The position numbers and the translations under genes are program-made. A model generated the notes under the pieces. The model was not told where the DNA came from. It did no database searches and worked only from the letters and a program-made list of their open reading frames with translations. This document shows positions 1 through 12,009 of a DNA stretch of 64,000 bases, in pieces; positions within the stretch are counted from its first letter, which is position 1; every line of letters begins with the position of its first letter. Where the stretch lies: positions 62,001 through 126,000 of the forward strand of contig VTFK01000163.1 in NCBI GenBank assembly GCA_009617715.1, read 5' to 3'. This DNA is from Plectrocnemia conspersa. Its lineage: Eukaryota > Arthropoda > Insecta > Trichoptera > Polycentropodidae.

Positions 1-59
1 TTGAGACTGTTTTTTTTTAATTTTCTTTGCGGGATAACACGAGAATTTCTGGTTTAGAA

Positions 60-240
60 TCACCTATTTCCATGTGGGGGAGGGGGGTGAAAGTTGGCCA
101 GTGGTCATTTTAAATATTTCTGTTTCATTAAAATTAATAGTATTTCAATATGTGACATACATTTTTCTGCCCAAATTCAAGGGGAGGGGGGCAAAACCCC
201 ATAAATGTCGTCCCTGTGTGGAATTGTACATTTTGTAGTG
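60..240 (+). repeat. G-rich interspersed repeat (family R3)
   Basis: This stretch holds two G-runs (around 73-90 and 180-200) separated by an AT-rich segment ending in a motif like cccaaattcaagggg. The same arrangement recurs at about 26394-26472 on this strand, and in reverse at 40905-40960 and 41260-41370, so it is a dispersed repeat and not a unique gene element. The class is unknown; no terminal repeats or coding remnant were seen. Confidence 0.5.
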
Positions 241-599
241 CTGGTTTAGTGACGAAGTAGACAAAGATTTTTAAAGGACTACTTAATATTTTAGAGATTT
301 TTTTTATGGATTATAAAAACATTGGGAAGAAAGTGGCGTTACTCAAAATTTGATTTATATAAGAATATGTACATATATTATGATTTACATGTCACTGCAA
401 ATTATCAATCATATGCGTTTATGAAAAATTATCGGTGTTCACAAGAGTATTTGCCGTACCTTTAATAGTGCACGTCGGTTTACCATATCTGATTTCCCAC
501 ACCCATTTTCCAAATGTTTTGCGAGGGGTACTGTGAAAATTGAGCTACAATTTAATTATGTTTATTACACGTCTGACCGATTTTCTGTTTGATGAAAAA
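241..599. other. AT-rich non-coding stretch
   Basis: No ORF, splice-site pair or repeat was recognised. It lies directly upstream of a GA-rich tract and the GC-rich promoter-like region of the first exon. Confidence 0.4.
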
Positions 600-627
600 T
601 GAGAGGGAGAGAAAGAGAGAGATATAT
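600..627 (+). repeat. GA-rich simple tract
   Basis: A short purine tract of GAGAG units lies about 230 bases upstream of the coding start at 859. GAGA tracts are bound by GAGA factor at many insect promoters. Here that role is inferred from position only. Confidence 0.45.
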
Positions 628-639
628 CTAATAGAAATT

Positions 640-858
640 TTGGCTTTTGCTGCCGCCAGTCGGGAATAAAGAACGGAGACGAATCGTTTCGCGGCCAGTC
701 GCATGCCGGCGTCGGCGCGCGTCGTTGACGCCATCTTCGGCGCCGGCGTCGTTAATTTCTCATTAGTATTTACCAACACCCGACTTACGAACGAACGACT
801 GACGTCGAGTGACCCGCGCTTCCGCGATATGCGACCTGTCGTCCGTTGAACAACGGCG
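640..858 (+). promoter_or_regulatory. GC/CpG-rich promoter and 5' UTR region
   Basis: This 220-base block is strikingly GC- and CpG-rich against AT-rich surroundings and leads straight into the coding start at 859. It contains a GCCATCTT box near 731-738, the reverse complement of the AAGATGGC site bound by Pho/YY1-type factors. A similar GCGCCATCTTCG occurs at about 21974. No TATA box or convincing initiator was found, so a TATA-less promoter is likely and the transcription start is unplaced. The shared boundary with the coding exon supports a promoter/UTR reading over a chance GC island. Confidence 0.5.
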
Positions 859-1083
859 ATGGGAAACCACTGGTGCGCCGCCAAGCCTCCGCAAACCACC
901 GAAACTAAAATCAACGGAGATGCCGGAGCGGAAATCGTTATGAACGATCAGCGTTCAGCTGAAAACAACAACAATAACAACAAGAAAGAGTCGGAGGAGC
1001 GCGGAGTCATGATCGTCGTCAGGAAGACGATGGAGCAGCCGGAGGCTGTTTCTCCCACATTGCGCGAAATTCCGATCGAAAAG
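859..1083 (+). CDS. First coding exon, N-terminus with possible myristoylation signal
   Basis: An ATG in good context (gcgATGG) opens a 75-codon frame ending exactly at AAG|GTATTT, a plausible donor in phase 0. The peptide starts MGNHWCAAKPPQ: glycine at position 2 with a nearby cysteine is the pattern seen in N-myristoylated, possibly palmitoylated, membrane-anchored proteins; lipidation here is inferred. A run of six asparagines lies around residues 36-41, then an acidic/basic stretch and a tail SPTLREIPIEK. The frame is GC-rich and follows a CpG-rich upstream block. No catalytic domain is present, as expected for an N-terminal exon. The next exon is not identifiable; the first firm one in matching phase is at 62385. 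I do not recognise the gene. The antisense ORF at 552-914 is taken as a shadow. Confidence 0.62.
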
Positions 1084-1670
1084 GTATTTTGAAGTGTTAT
1101 TCTATAACATGTGTAACAATCGGTGGTGTAAAAGGTTGGAAATAATTATCGCTTAATTATGACGCCAGTCGGAATTCGATTCGTGCGCGCGATGTTAGCG
1201 ATGACATAAATTCGAAGACGTTTCGCATTTGCTGAGATTATCTTCTGGTGGCGGTGTGTACAACAATTGGTGTGCGTTACATATAGTATAATAATATTTA
1301 CATTTTGCTTGACGTGTATGTATGTATCATTTTATACAAGCTTAATCATATTAAAACACATCGCGTCAGAGTCAACGCATTCACCAGTTTTTTAAAGTTA
1401 TATTATTTATATGTAAATACATACATGCAAATATGATTTATTGAAGGTTAGCTGAGGATATGCGGTTATATTGTCTAGTTTTCCGCAAATACTTTTATTA
1501 AAATTTAATTTTATTTACCATTGGAGGGGCTTTTCAAAAAGCTGTTTATATTCCTGACTAGATAATCGACGAATTAGGCTTTCATTGATAAAAAAGTTAA
1601 GAAAACAAATTTAAGAATATCTTCAGATTTTTTTATCGATCGAATATTTTATGTATTTAAATAATTAGGA
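1084..1670. other. Intron-like AT-rich stretch
   Basis: This follows the donor at 1084 and holds no coding potential or repeat that I can identify. Confidence 0.4.
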
Positions 1671-1671
1671 A

Positions 1672-2285
1672 AAACATATCAATTAAATGGCCGTTTCTGG
1701 ACTTTTTGCAGCAACCGATCCTTTCGATGTAATTTTCGATTACTTTTCTGTACATTTTGAGCGGTATCTCAACTATAACTTAGCGGATGTTGGTTTTTAG
1801 GTGCTCCTACGTTTCGGGTTCATCGGCGTAAACATTACCCTTAGCGTAACCCCACTAAAAATCCAACAGCGTTAAATAGTATAATCTTGGCGGCCAGTTG
1901 ACGTCACCAAAACATGAACATCCAACATTGCACCCGATGTATGGCACACGATTTGAACCTGTGTTTTACATCAATATCTTTGATTTTTTGCCAAAAATAA
2001 TCGGTTATCATGCTCCTATAGCGCTCACCATTAATTTACAGTCCAACCTTCATTGTTTTAAAAAAAGTAAGGCTCAATGACTCCGCCTGACCACAATGCG
2101 CACCAAATAGTCAATTTTTGGGTACATAATGCTCTCTCATAAATCACACGATGACTTTCCTTGCCTCATATGCGGCAATTTTTTTTATTAACATACCCAG
2201 ATAAGTGAAAATGTGTCTCATTAAAGAAGAAAAATTTCTTTGAAAAATCAGCATCAACTTCCTGCTGCTTTAACAAACAATCCTT
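1672..2285 (-). pseudogene. Decayed Tc1/mariner-superfamily DDE transposase
   Basis: Read on the minus strand in shifting frames, the peptide fragments line up in order with the insect mariner-like transposase that carries the WPPRSCDLTPLDF motif. From 5' to 3' they are: DADFSKKFFFFNETHFHL and GYVNKKNCRI (about 2285-2165), WCALWSGG (2082-2106), ITDYFWQKIKDIDV (about 1965-2010), a broken form of the QDGAxxH block, then NWPPR (about 1886-1901), LTLLDF (1856-1873), WGYAKGNVYADEPETLEHLK (about 1790-1855) and a C-terminal HLID segment (near 1680). In the family the first catalytic aspartate sits in SDEAHF; here the block reads FNETHF, so it has become asparagine. Several stops and frameshifts make it non-functional. 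The N-terminal DNA-binding half is missing or unrecognisable, and no terminal inverted repeats were seen. Confidence 0.78.
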
Positions 2286-2349
2286 CCCTGTCAAGACTAA
2301 AAGTCTGGGAATCGGTACATCTACATTTAATAACTACTTTTTATTCTGT

Positions 2350-2705
2350 ACTTGACCTAATGAAAGTTCTGAAACTATGATTAGTTTTATTATTTTATTT
2401 AGCTTATCTAGCTAATTTTTACACTAAGCAAATTTTAACAAAATATGCATATAATACCTAATATAAAAATAAACAGAAAATATGCTTAATATTATAAAGG
2501 TATAATAGTAAATTCGTTAAAGTTAGGTTTGTACTGATCAAATATTAGATTTATGTTGACCAATAAAGCTATGTATACTGACCTATTCATTATTTATTTA
2601 TTATTTTATTTGATTAATTTATTTAGCTAATATAGTTAATTTTTACACTAAGCAAATTTTAACTAAATGCACATATAATAAATAATATAAACATAAATAG
2701 AATAG
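2350..2705. repeat. Imperfect local duplication
   Basis: A segment of about 85 bases at 2375-2465 (with ctaatttttacactaagcaa at its core) recurs at about 2610-2700. Between them is unrelated AT-rich sequence. At 2351-2372 there is also a short piece of repeat R1 in reverse orientation (acctaatgaaagttct), whose direct-orientation counterpart begins at about 3776, so the LINE remnant is bracketed by inverted copies of the same motif. Confidence 0.5.
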
Positions 2706-2810
2706 AAAAAAAGACATTGCACGAAGGTGGCACTTTATTATATTTAAGAAACCCGCTAAATTTTTATTTTTGCGGATTGTACTAGGAATATTATTATACA
2801 AATTCACACC

Positions 2811-3772
2811 TTAGTGCATTACTTCCATGCTTGTTTTCTTATACCTATCTATCCTTAAATTGTCTCTATTTCTAGTATTAAATCTATGTGCATCTTTATT
2901 TTTTATTAAATACTTATAAAGATACTCTGGTAACATATTATTTTCTAACTTAAATAAAAATACTAAAACATGTATTTTATTATATTTCTTGAACATTTAA
3001 TCATTCCAATTTATCTTGAACATTCAATCTTTCCAATTTATCAATCATACTTATACAGCTAGTAAATCTATTTTTATTTAAAATTGTCTCATTGTCCTAT
3101 TTTGTAATGTTTGCAACATCATTTTATCTAATTTATTAAGCATATATAATATTGTTGCACAATAATTAAAATGGGGCAATATAATACTATTATAGATTAT
3201 TTTTTTGTGTTTATACTATTGTAGATTTTTTTTTAATGTTTAATTACAATGTTCCTTAAAATTTATTTTTTGTCTACAATTACTTCTAAATATGTTATGT
3301 TATCAACTATTTCTATAATATAGTTATCTATAACTATTTTTATATTATTAACTAGCAAATATTAATAATTTATAAACATATATTTAGTTTTATTCTCATT
3401 GAGTACATTATTTTTCAACCATATTTCTATTATACTAAATCCATTAATTGAATTATCTAAAATTTCTTCAACATTATCAACTTATCAACAATTAAAGTGT
3501 CGTCTGCAAACAGATGTATTTAACATTTTTTTATAATATTATTATATTATAATATCAACAGCAATGGTCCCAATTTAGACCCCTGTGGTACACCGTAAGA
3601 TATTATTTTCTCTTTGGAATACGCATAATTTATTTCAACTTTTTGATTTCTTCTTTTAAATAATTATTAAACCATCTTATAACCATTTATTTATACCGAT
3701 ATTCTTTAATTTCGTAACCATTATTCTTGTCTATTGTTTTGAAAGCTCTCTTGAAATCCAAGAAAACTGCTT
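2811..3772 (-). pseudogene. Non-LTR retrotransposon (CR1/Jockey-like) reverse transcriptase remnant
   Basis: Minus-strand translation gives the expected order of reverse-transcriptase blocks in broken frames. They are VFLDFKRAFKTID (3737-3770), a RWFNNYL-type block, GVPQGSKLGPLLL (3561-3595), LFADDTLIV carrying the catalytic DD pair (3493-3515) and a WLKNNVLNENKTKYM-like block (about 3375-3420). Next come IILPHFNYC (about 3160-3200), a LQNRTMR block, and the C-terminal NMLPEYLYKYL...NTRNRDNLR segment (2811-2996), which is still open for 61 codons. Stops and frameshifts are frequent. This order matches CR1/Jockey-type LINEs. The endonuclease and ORF1 are absent, consistent with 5' truncation. 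The 3' end is not resolved. Confidence 0.82.
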
Positions 3773-4140
3773 ATAGTTTTAGAACTTTCATTAGGTCAGG
3801 TTAAGTTTGATTAATTCGTGTAAGTTAGGTTTGGGTTTGAACAGCAAATGAAAGTTTCGCAACTGGCAAATAGAGTTTTATGGACATTGTAGAGCAGCAT
3901 ATAATCAGTTAAATTATATTTTCGCTAGTAGAAATATATATCTACTGGTGAAAATGTATTTGGGTTGCACTGAAAAATACACAAAAATTTGTAAATATTA
4001 TTACTAATGGAAAACTTGAAATCATTTATTTTTCTAGCACCTGAAAATTAAATTATATTTTTATTGGTAAAAATATATATGTATCTATCGGTAAAAATAA
4101 ATTCCGATATGATTACACCGAAAGTACATATTTTCGGGAT
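3773..4140 (+). repeat. Repeat R1, partial copy
   Basis: This is part of an interspersed family also seen at 11607, 16985, 26470, 30780, 52380 and reversed at 41010. The shared blocks here are ttagaactttcattaggt, agcagcatat, ttcgctagtagaaatatatatctactgg and ggtgaaaatgtatttg. The 5' part of R1 is missing; the LINE remnant abuts it. Confidence 0.65.
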
Positions 4141-4201
4141 AGATATCAATTTCTGAATCACGTTAAAGTTATGTAATAACTATAAATACGCTCTATTTGT
4201 G

Positions 4202-4266
4202 CAGCCTTATCTTCGTCTCTTAGAGTCTTATCAGAATATAATCCGTCTCCGAAGATGAGGCTGAAT
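4202..4266. other. Imperfect hairpin
   Basis: cagccttatcttcg at about 4204 pairs with cgaagatgaggctg at about 4251 (13 of 14 positions) around a loop of roughly 34 bases. It may be incidental. No known miRNA was recognised. Confidence 0.35.
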
Positions 4267-4404
4267 TTTTTAGCTGAAGTGATGAAGCTTTCTCCGTCTT
4301 TTAAGTCTTAATCGATGCTTGGCTTTGTTCAACTTGGTTTGAGTTTGGATCAACTCTCGTGTGTCCTAAATCGAAAGTATCTGTTTGATGTCGGAAATAA
4401 CTGC

Positions 4405-4625
4405 TTGACTAGCACGATAGACGAGTGGTATTAGTATTTGACTATTGACCTGAAAAACCTGGATTCGAATACCATATGGACCTTAGTGTTTTTACATTTA
4501 TATCGTGATTTAGTGATTATTATATATTAATAATTCCGATCGATCATCACAGATTCGGTTTACTAGATTTTCCTAGTCTCACGGATGATATCGTGATGAT
4601 TAATTAAAATCGAGCTTGGTCGTAC
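4405..4625 (+). repeat. tRNA-derived SINE (family S1), sense copy
   Basis: A tRNA-like head (tagcacgatagacgagtggt, then a B-box-like ggattcgaata at 4461) is followed by the S1 core. The core reads gtgattattata, then ttccgatcgatcatcacaga, then a tctagatttt/ctcacg segment ending in gatatcgtgatgat. The same order appears in reverse at 13440, 35155-35740, 39595 and 45880, and in sense orientation at 23600. A pol III promoter head plus a shared unrelated body is the SINE architecture. Confidence 0.68.
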
Positions 4626-4629
4626 ATAT

Positions 4630-7600
4630 TAGGTATTGAAAATTCTCTGATGAAAGCACGCTATGTATGCGCTAGCTTTCCGACTTTTGGGCCAATACGA
4701 CGATTTGGGTGTGAAACAGATTCGTTATTGTCTGTTACCTTGATTATATCTGTGATAGTTATAGTTAACAGCTGAAGATTTAGCATTGTGGCATTCCTTT
4801 GTATTTGTAAAGACATAAATGCGAATAATAAAAATATAAATAATATAAATTGGTAGCTTATTTGATTTATATATCACATTAAACATGTAACAGCATAAAA
4901 ATACATTCACGACGCGAAAATGTCGCTGTCCTGTATTTTAAATTTAGAGACGATTTACTTTTTTGCTCTTCAAAACTCACGTATCAGTGATCGTAAATAC
5001 TTAAAATGAACGAGATGAAATCTCAACAAATATACTGATATAACGGATTACGTTCGCGTTGCACATTCTGATAAATATCCAAAGCAGTTCATTTCATTCG
5101 CTCCGTGCTTTTTTTTATCTTTTATCTAAATTTACAATTCAAATGTAAACGTCTTATTGCTAGCACATGTTCGAAGCGATCACGTGCACCCAGTATACTT
5201 TATAGGATGTTTAAAACTTAACTATGAATTTTATAAATTAAAATAATTTTTCAACCAACTGTTTTGTACTGGTGCGATATCTATCTATACACATTTAAAA
5301 TAATTCGCACATATCTCCTTGACCTCTGGGTCCTTCAAAGCAAATGTGTCTTTTTTCAAGTCTGCCTTAGACCATATCTAATTTTGAGATCTTTGTTCGT
5401 TTGTCGTATATCACGTGCTAGTCAGTTAAACGTGTAACATAAAACTTGAGTGATCTGCTCGTTAATAGTTATTGCTATTTTTTAATGATCTCCAAATTTG
5501 AGTTGTGAAATGTTTTGTATTATAGCAATGTTTCTATTAATACATAAATAAATTTATGGCTGTTTAGATACTATAAAAAATTAATCTAATTTTTTTTAGG
5601 TATTGCCAATGAAATATAGAATACTTCACAATCACACTGTTCTTTCGTTATCAACTCTTGACCGTTTTGCCCACTTTTGTTTTCCGAACACAATATGCTA
5701 TGTGCGAGTATGTAAGCAGGCAAGGTCATGTTTGTTATGAAAAAAATCTACACAAACATTATGTGTAATGCGTTATTTAATAATAAAATAAAATATGAAA
5801 TAGGCGTGTCAAGATTTGTCTCGTGGATGAGATTCGCTCAGACTCTGGCATCTGTTACGGTCTGGACCGACTAAATGAGCCGAAACTTATATTTATAAAT
5901 TTTGCCACTCAAAAGGTCATTGTGCTCACATTGAGTACGAAAAATGATTTAGTATTTTCTTTCTTATCATTATTACGTATTTTAGTTTGGAAAGTTGGGG
6001 ACAGATGGCGGCAGTGTTATTCTTTGGTGCGAATTATTTATTTGTCTAATTTTAATATTATTGCTAATATTTCATATTTCTAAAACTACTGATTTATAGC
6101 TAATAAAGCAAGCAAATATATTTTTTATTTGATAGTTGTTATCGCTAAAAGCTTTTTGAGTTGTATAATAATATTTAATATTTCCAACTTCACATTTACT
6201 AATCGTTCTGAATTCCTGGTGAAAATAACAGCTGCTGTCGTATATCAACGTTCTGAAAAACCCGCGTCTGTTTTTCGTATCATACAAAAAATATCAGTAA
6301 TCGTCAACTTTTTATATTATATAAGATGTAAGACAATAAAATATCATAAAATCAACAATGAGGATATTTTGACGATAATAAAATATAAAAGAAAATACGC
6401 CTAAGAATGGCTTAAAACATTGGTTTTTGAAACTATCAAAAACATGTGTCTTATATGCATATATATGTATATGTATGTGTCATATAAGTGTGGGGGCTGA
6501 TTTATTTGGCCATAAGCCATACGGCATCTGGCAACAGTGACATGGCGGCGGCGTGAGCAACACATACGACAATTCGCCAATCTCAATCATATCATTCAGT
6601 ATAGCAACATGTTACTAAATATTGCTACCTCACATGATTGATTTAGAGTTAGCATGTCGGCTACTGTTTTGAATTAATTAAGCGGCTTTACATTTAATTG
6701 TAGTGTTGTAATCATTATTGACCGTTAAAAAACAACAGAATTTGAGCGTGTCGCTAGAGGGCAATTTTGCGACATTGGACTATATGACGCTAAAATTTAT
6801 TTTTCGGCGCAATTAAATTTTTAAAACAGGCATTTATTTTGCGCGTAGTATGTGTTCCAATAAAGAAGGAATTTTCTCAGATACAAAATAATTGCGAAAA
6901 CTGTTCTCCTTCGAGCAGGTACTTAAAAAAATACCGTTGCATATTTGACGCAAATATTTGGAATATTTTTTTTTCTAAATTGTAAATTTCAAAATAATGA
7001 ATAGTTAATTTTAACCCCAAGTTTATGGGGGTTTCCATTTTTGAAACTAACGCAGTAAATTGCCGTGACCAAAAATGATCATTCATCAACAATTGAGAGA
7101 AACAAGACAATATAGTGTAAAGAATGGGGCCACACAAAAGCTCTCGTTACGACTAAAAAAAAGGGTTTCACATAAACACCACGCGTTCTCCGATGCATTC
7201 AAAAAAATATATCTCTGTGTTGTCAAACAGTCAGGGGAAACAATATACCATCGAAAGACAAAAAGCGCCGTAAGGTCAAAATATTCCCGTTGTGCAATTC
7301 GACCTCGAAAAGATGTCCATCAAGTAAATGTCACTTTCTAAAGCCGTATACATATTTCTTTACAATATCTAATATATAAGCGATTTATTGCTCAACTGTA
7401 ATTTACGAGCATTGTTCCTGTGTTAAAGAGTTACCAAGTCCTCTCAAAACTTATATTCTCGACCAAATCCGACGATTGAAGTTGGGTGTTATTCGGCTGC
7501 TAAGTTTTGAGCTTGAAAGATGTGTCTGCCTAAAGTCTTAACTTGGGTAAAATAGTTGTGGTACTGTTGCCTAGACTGAACTTCACTGAAATTATTATTT

Positions 7601-8190
7601 GACTCTACTAAACTGTATTAGTGAACAGTATGTCTGACAATTAGCCCTCTACCAATGCAAGGAGAAAAAATCCCACCTATCATCTTTTTCCATCGTCTCA
7701 GCCACCAATCATAAATGATTGCGCATTAATTAATGAGATTAATAAATTAAAATAAATATACATAGCGGTATCCAAATACTGCTTCAGATAAAAAAAAATA
7801 CTTTGAGATATAATTATAATAAATATATATTTTACAATCGTGATATACGTTGTTTCGGAAATCTGTTATTGAATCTGAGCGGTCTATTTTTTGTGTAGCA
7901 CAATTTTAACTGCGAATATTATCTTTTTGCATCAAAAACTTATCCTCTAATACTGAGAAATAGACCGATAATTAAGAACTGTATTATTGATTTATGCTAT
8001 CAAATTAAGAATTGAAATAGTCATATTTTATTAAGAAAATGATATAGCGTTTTTTAGTACAAGGTCGGTTTATTAAACTGTTTGATATAGAAAAGTCCCA
8101 CAAATCATGCGGACGTTTCCTCAATCGATCCTGTCAAAAATCAGATGTCCACTTTATTCCTCGTAAATCTCGGCACTAACCGTCGGCATG
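4630..8190. other. Intron-like stretch, little recognisable
   Basis: Several multi-frame ORFs of 60-90 codons occur (5823-6404, 6877-7341), but they overlap on both strands, lack splice contexts and look random. The segment near 5585-5599 has a strong 3' splice-like tract (ctaatttttttttag followed by GTATTG). A TGGCAACAGTG motif lies at 6529-6539. Confidence 0.35.
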
Positions 8191-8196
8191 TTCTTC

Positions 8197-8372
8197 TGGT
8201 ATTATGCAGATTTTATTGCTTCTTGACAATGCACGATCAGCGGATGATATATGTGTTTCTTCCTTCGTATATGGACCGGTCTTCCTCATTAGTACTGCCG
8301 AAAATTCCTTTAACAGCTTCCCACTCGAACTGTACCGTCAATTTCTGCAACGACGGCAAGTGAAACTTTTTA
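8197..8372 (+). pseudogene. Possible pogo/Tigger-type transposase fragment
   Basis: One frame reads MQILLLLDNARSADD from 8204, matching the LLLLDNAPxH block of DDE1 (pogo/Tigger/CENP-B-like) transposases, including the second catalytic aspartate. A few codons on, the neighbouring frame gives YVFLPSYMD, resembling the family's VFLPPNTTS...MDQG block. The first frame then gives LYRQFLQRRQ, resembling the FKxxYRRR block. This suggests a decayed fragment with frameshifts and a small deletion. No flanking inverted repeats were found. The match rests on short motifs, so it remains moderate. Confidence 0.42.
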
Positions 8373-8519
8373 TTTTAATTGACTCAAATAATTCTGACAG
8401 TTTAAAACATCTGCAACTAAATACATTATATATTTCTTTCGTACATAATCATTGTTCTCCTAAACATACGAGAAATATTAGTTTGAGCGAATTCTGGCAG
8501 ATGGCAATAGTATAATAAT

Positions 8520-11500
8520 TGAATGCAATATATGCATGTTCAAATAATTGTATACCAATAAGTTCACAGGTGCAACTATTTAACTAATTAATTTATATCA
8601 CGTTTCACGTCATAAGTTAATGTTTCATCTCCGCCTTCGTGAGCTTAAAGAGCTATCGATTAGTATTCTTTCTGTAAGGTCTCCCACGTGCTTCCTTCGC
8701 CCAAATTCATCTCCTACAATATAAATCATGATTTCCCTCTTCAAGGAGCTTGTTCATTATTCCATTTTGGCAATTGACCGTAAATAACACATCCGATAAT
8801 TTTCCTTCGTTAAATTGCCGAATAAATATTGTGTTAAAATTCGGTACACGTTCGTCGTTTGCTTATTAATATCGGGCACATGTGTAGTTAGTTCAATATT
8901 CCGTAATAATTTGCTCCTTTCGGTGCTTACTTTTCTTTGATTGAATTAATGTTGTACGTCTTATAACACGAATGTCAATACAATTATTATCTTGCAAATT
9001 ATTCTTCCAAATTTATGAGCACACAAAAAAAAGCATTTAGTTTGATTCGCGTCATTTCCTATTGTTGTACAGACATTGACGCATTTTGGCTCAAGTGCTA
9101 GTTTGTAATGGATGTTTAAAACAGATAAACGATCAAATATTTTTCTTGTTCGTACGTATTCAATATCAATAATCTATACTAAATTAGAAGTAAACAGATT
9201 TAGGAATGCTGTTCATTACAAATACATTAAAGTATTTTTTTTTATTCAAAGTTATTTCACTTGAAATACTTTACCGGGATATGAATATTTACCAATAAAA
9301 CTAGAGGATGTAAAAGTAGCTACTTAATTTATGTGAAAATAATTTCTGAACCCAGATTTGTATTTTTAAAATACTTTTGGATTTATTATATACACACACA
9401 GTTTATCAAACAATATTTTAAATGATGAAAAATCGCAAATACTTCATAAAAATAATAACAATATCACGATTTGAAAACTAATAGCAATTTTTATATCAGC
9501 ATTGGAATCTTATGAATGCTAAAGAAACAATATATTAAAGTATTTTCCAACGATATATTACACATCAGACATTAAGTCTTTTTTTCAAAGCTTATTTTTG
9601 CTTAAGTTTTGTAAAAGTATTATTATTAAATTATAAAATATCCTTCTTTTTTTAGCTTTAAAAAATGAATAAAAAGCGTTAATAAAAATATATGAAGAAT
9701 TATTTTTAGTTAATATATGATTTTTTAATATAAAGCTTGAAATGAGCTTTCGTGTGGCGATTTTATTTTTTGTGATAAACTTTTTAGAACCAGTTTTGAT
9801 TAAAAAATGTAATTTAAATTACTTGAAATTAACAAAAAAAATTTTGTGACAGTTCTTTTCAAATAGCTGTTATGTAATATAAATATTGATTTGAGCTATT
9901 TTAATTTATATTTTAAAGAACCAAAGATACTCTTTCAAAGATCAAAAGAATCATTTTAGATGCTATTGATGATTTGGTATATTTTTTTTAAATACAGAAT
10001 TTGCTTTTAAAATTCCATCTGTATATACTTAATCATGAAGAGTACATAATTCAAATTTAAATAAAATATTAATGATGTTTGCTATTAATTAGAAAAAAGT
10101 ATTAAAGGTCATCTTGATATCACTAGCCGCATGTTTTTTTTTTGTGTTAAAACATCAATTATTAATTAAAAATTAAAAGCATTGATTGAAAAGCACGTCC
10201 GAATGATAAATTACGACATTAATCAACATTACGTTATTAGCGTAATAATAAATTCTCGATGCACGCATCGCTAACCGAAACGGAAAATTCGCAACGCTAA
10301 ACTCGTTAAAGTAAATTGTGAATCTTTTACCGTCATTATAGGTGTTTAATCAACAACAATTAGGTGCGAGAAATGGCGTTTGTCATTATTTTAATTGGCT
10401 TTTCCTTTTAACCGCATATGAGGTGACGAAGCCAAACGATGATTCATATTAGGCAATGCAATCTGTGCGAAACCAGATTTGTGGTCTTTGCGCATCCGGT
10501 CATATAATGGCAATTGCCATATTTGATTAAGCGAATGGTAGGAATTCCATTCCTCACATGTCATTTTCAGAAATGCAAGTTTAAGCTGTGTCTTCGTTAT
10601 CAAGCAAAATATTTGTATTAACATAAGTAGTGTAAATGTGTTAGGCGTTGAAATATATTTAATTTTATTTAATCTTAACTATTATATCGGAATAAAATCT
10701 TACACAATTTCAGGACATACAATAAATTGAAATTGTTAAATAAATTATTTTAATGCCTAATTAAAATATTTCGCATTAAATATGATTTCAGAAAATATGT
10801 CGCAACGCTGGCTAATTTTAATATTTATTTGTAGCTTAGTACTCGTACCTATTATTATTTATTCAAGAAAATATATTACAATGTTAAAAATATATACAAT
10901 GCCATTTTTGTAATAAGGTCCGGAACCATTGTTTTCGAAGGGTACAATAACAACGTACAATAACCGATCATAATTCTTGAACTGGTTGAGGTAACGTACG
11001 AGTGCCGCAATATAAAAATATATAAAATATTATACCAAATCCACTTTTTATAGTAAAATCTTGTATAGTGTCATACATTTTAATTTTAAATATTTAACAG
11101 TGTAATCACATCTAAATACAATTAAAGTTTTGTTTATTAGTAAATAAACTTTCTATTTACAATTGTATAAAATATAGATGTGACAGAGAGCAATTATTTT
11201 CATGTTCGTAATCAGCATCTTATATTTACTAATAAATACTCAAAAATGTTCAAACTATATACGATTACGTTGGTCTGTGTCTATGTTATATAATAACGAA
11301 TGGCCTCAAAAACGAGCAATACTTGCGTCAATCAATTTAAAATTCGATGAAATCAATTTCTTCATTCAAGACATTTGTAGCACAAAAAGAAGTTACCAGT
11401 TGAGTTTATACATATTCTGAATTTAAGTGGATTACCACAGAAGGCATTGAACATATATGTATGTGGCTATATACTGCCTGGTACATTAAAGGTGATAATG

Positions 11501-11600
11501 TATTTATTCCCAGAATCTCATTGATTCATAACGATTTACCATTTTGCTTTAATTTCCAACTGACTTAGCCTTTGGAATTCTAATTAATTTAACTAGCTGA
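8520..11600. other. Very AT-rich intron-like stretch
   Basis: Long runs of A/T with no convincing exon, promoter or repeat family. Short ORFs (10391-10624, 11202-11420) lack any supporting signal. Confidence 0.4.
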
Positions 11601-11606
11601 TAGACC

Positions 11607-11797
11607 GGTAACTGCGACGGTGACAGTACGATTTTATTGCTTTTGACGTGGATTTTTGACTTCTGAGAAGGGATAATTATTTTTTGCGCTCTCCTATTGG
11701 GCAAAATCGGTTTAGATGTGCTTTATTTAATTCTCACTCATAATATTGATAATCGAGCGATTTTATTGCTTTTGACCTGGACTGGAAGTTCACTATA
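11607..11797 (+). repeat. Repeat R1, 5' end fragment(s)
   Basis: The 5' hallmark of R1 (acgattttattgcttttgac followed by ttgacttctgaga and gcgctctcctattg) is present. The string ttttattgcttttgacctgg recurs about 125 bases on at 11760, so the 5' end is partly duplicated here. Confidence 0.6.
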
Positions 11798-12005
11798 TGG
11801 CAACACTGAGCAGCAAAGAAAACACGCGGTCGTCCATCGAGACTATCCAGGTTGAGACTGGACGCGGACTATCGGCCCTTTGTCGATGGGAAGCATGTGC
11901 TAGGGTCGTTAATGACCCGAACTCGGCTTATACACGACCTGAGGAAGCGGGTGGGAGCACCCGGGAACCGTCATTCCTCTATGGCTGTCACCATTCGTCT
12001 CACTA
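11798..12005 (+). other. GC-rich island, coding-like, unidentified
   Basis: This 200-base block is much more GC-rich than its flanks and starts with TGGCAACACTG. Two overlapping + strand frames are open, starting at 11797 and 11852. The second reads like a protein around residues 8-35 (RPFVDGKHVLGSLMTRTRL). There is no splice-site pair and no recognised domain. It could be a transposon fragment, a regulatory island or a relic exon. Confidence 0.3.
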
Positions 12006-12009
12006 ATTC

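Noticed and set aside
552..914. 120-codon minus-strand ORF over the first exon
   Set aside because: It is antisense to the better-supported + exon, in a GC-rich block where long chance frames are expected, and it has no splice or promoter context.
5585..5605. Second possible recursive splice site (ctaatttttttttag then GTATTG)
   Set aside because: The 3' half is strong, but GTATTG is a weak donor, so it is not called; the same applies to 44433 (GTATTC).
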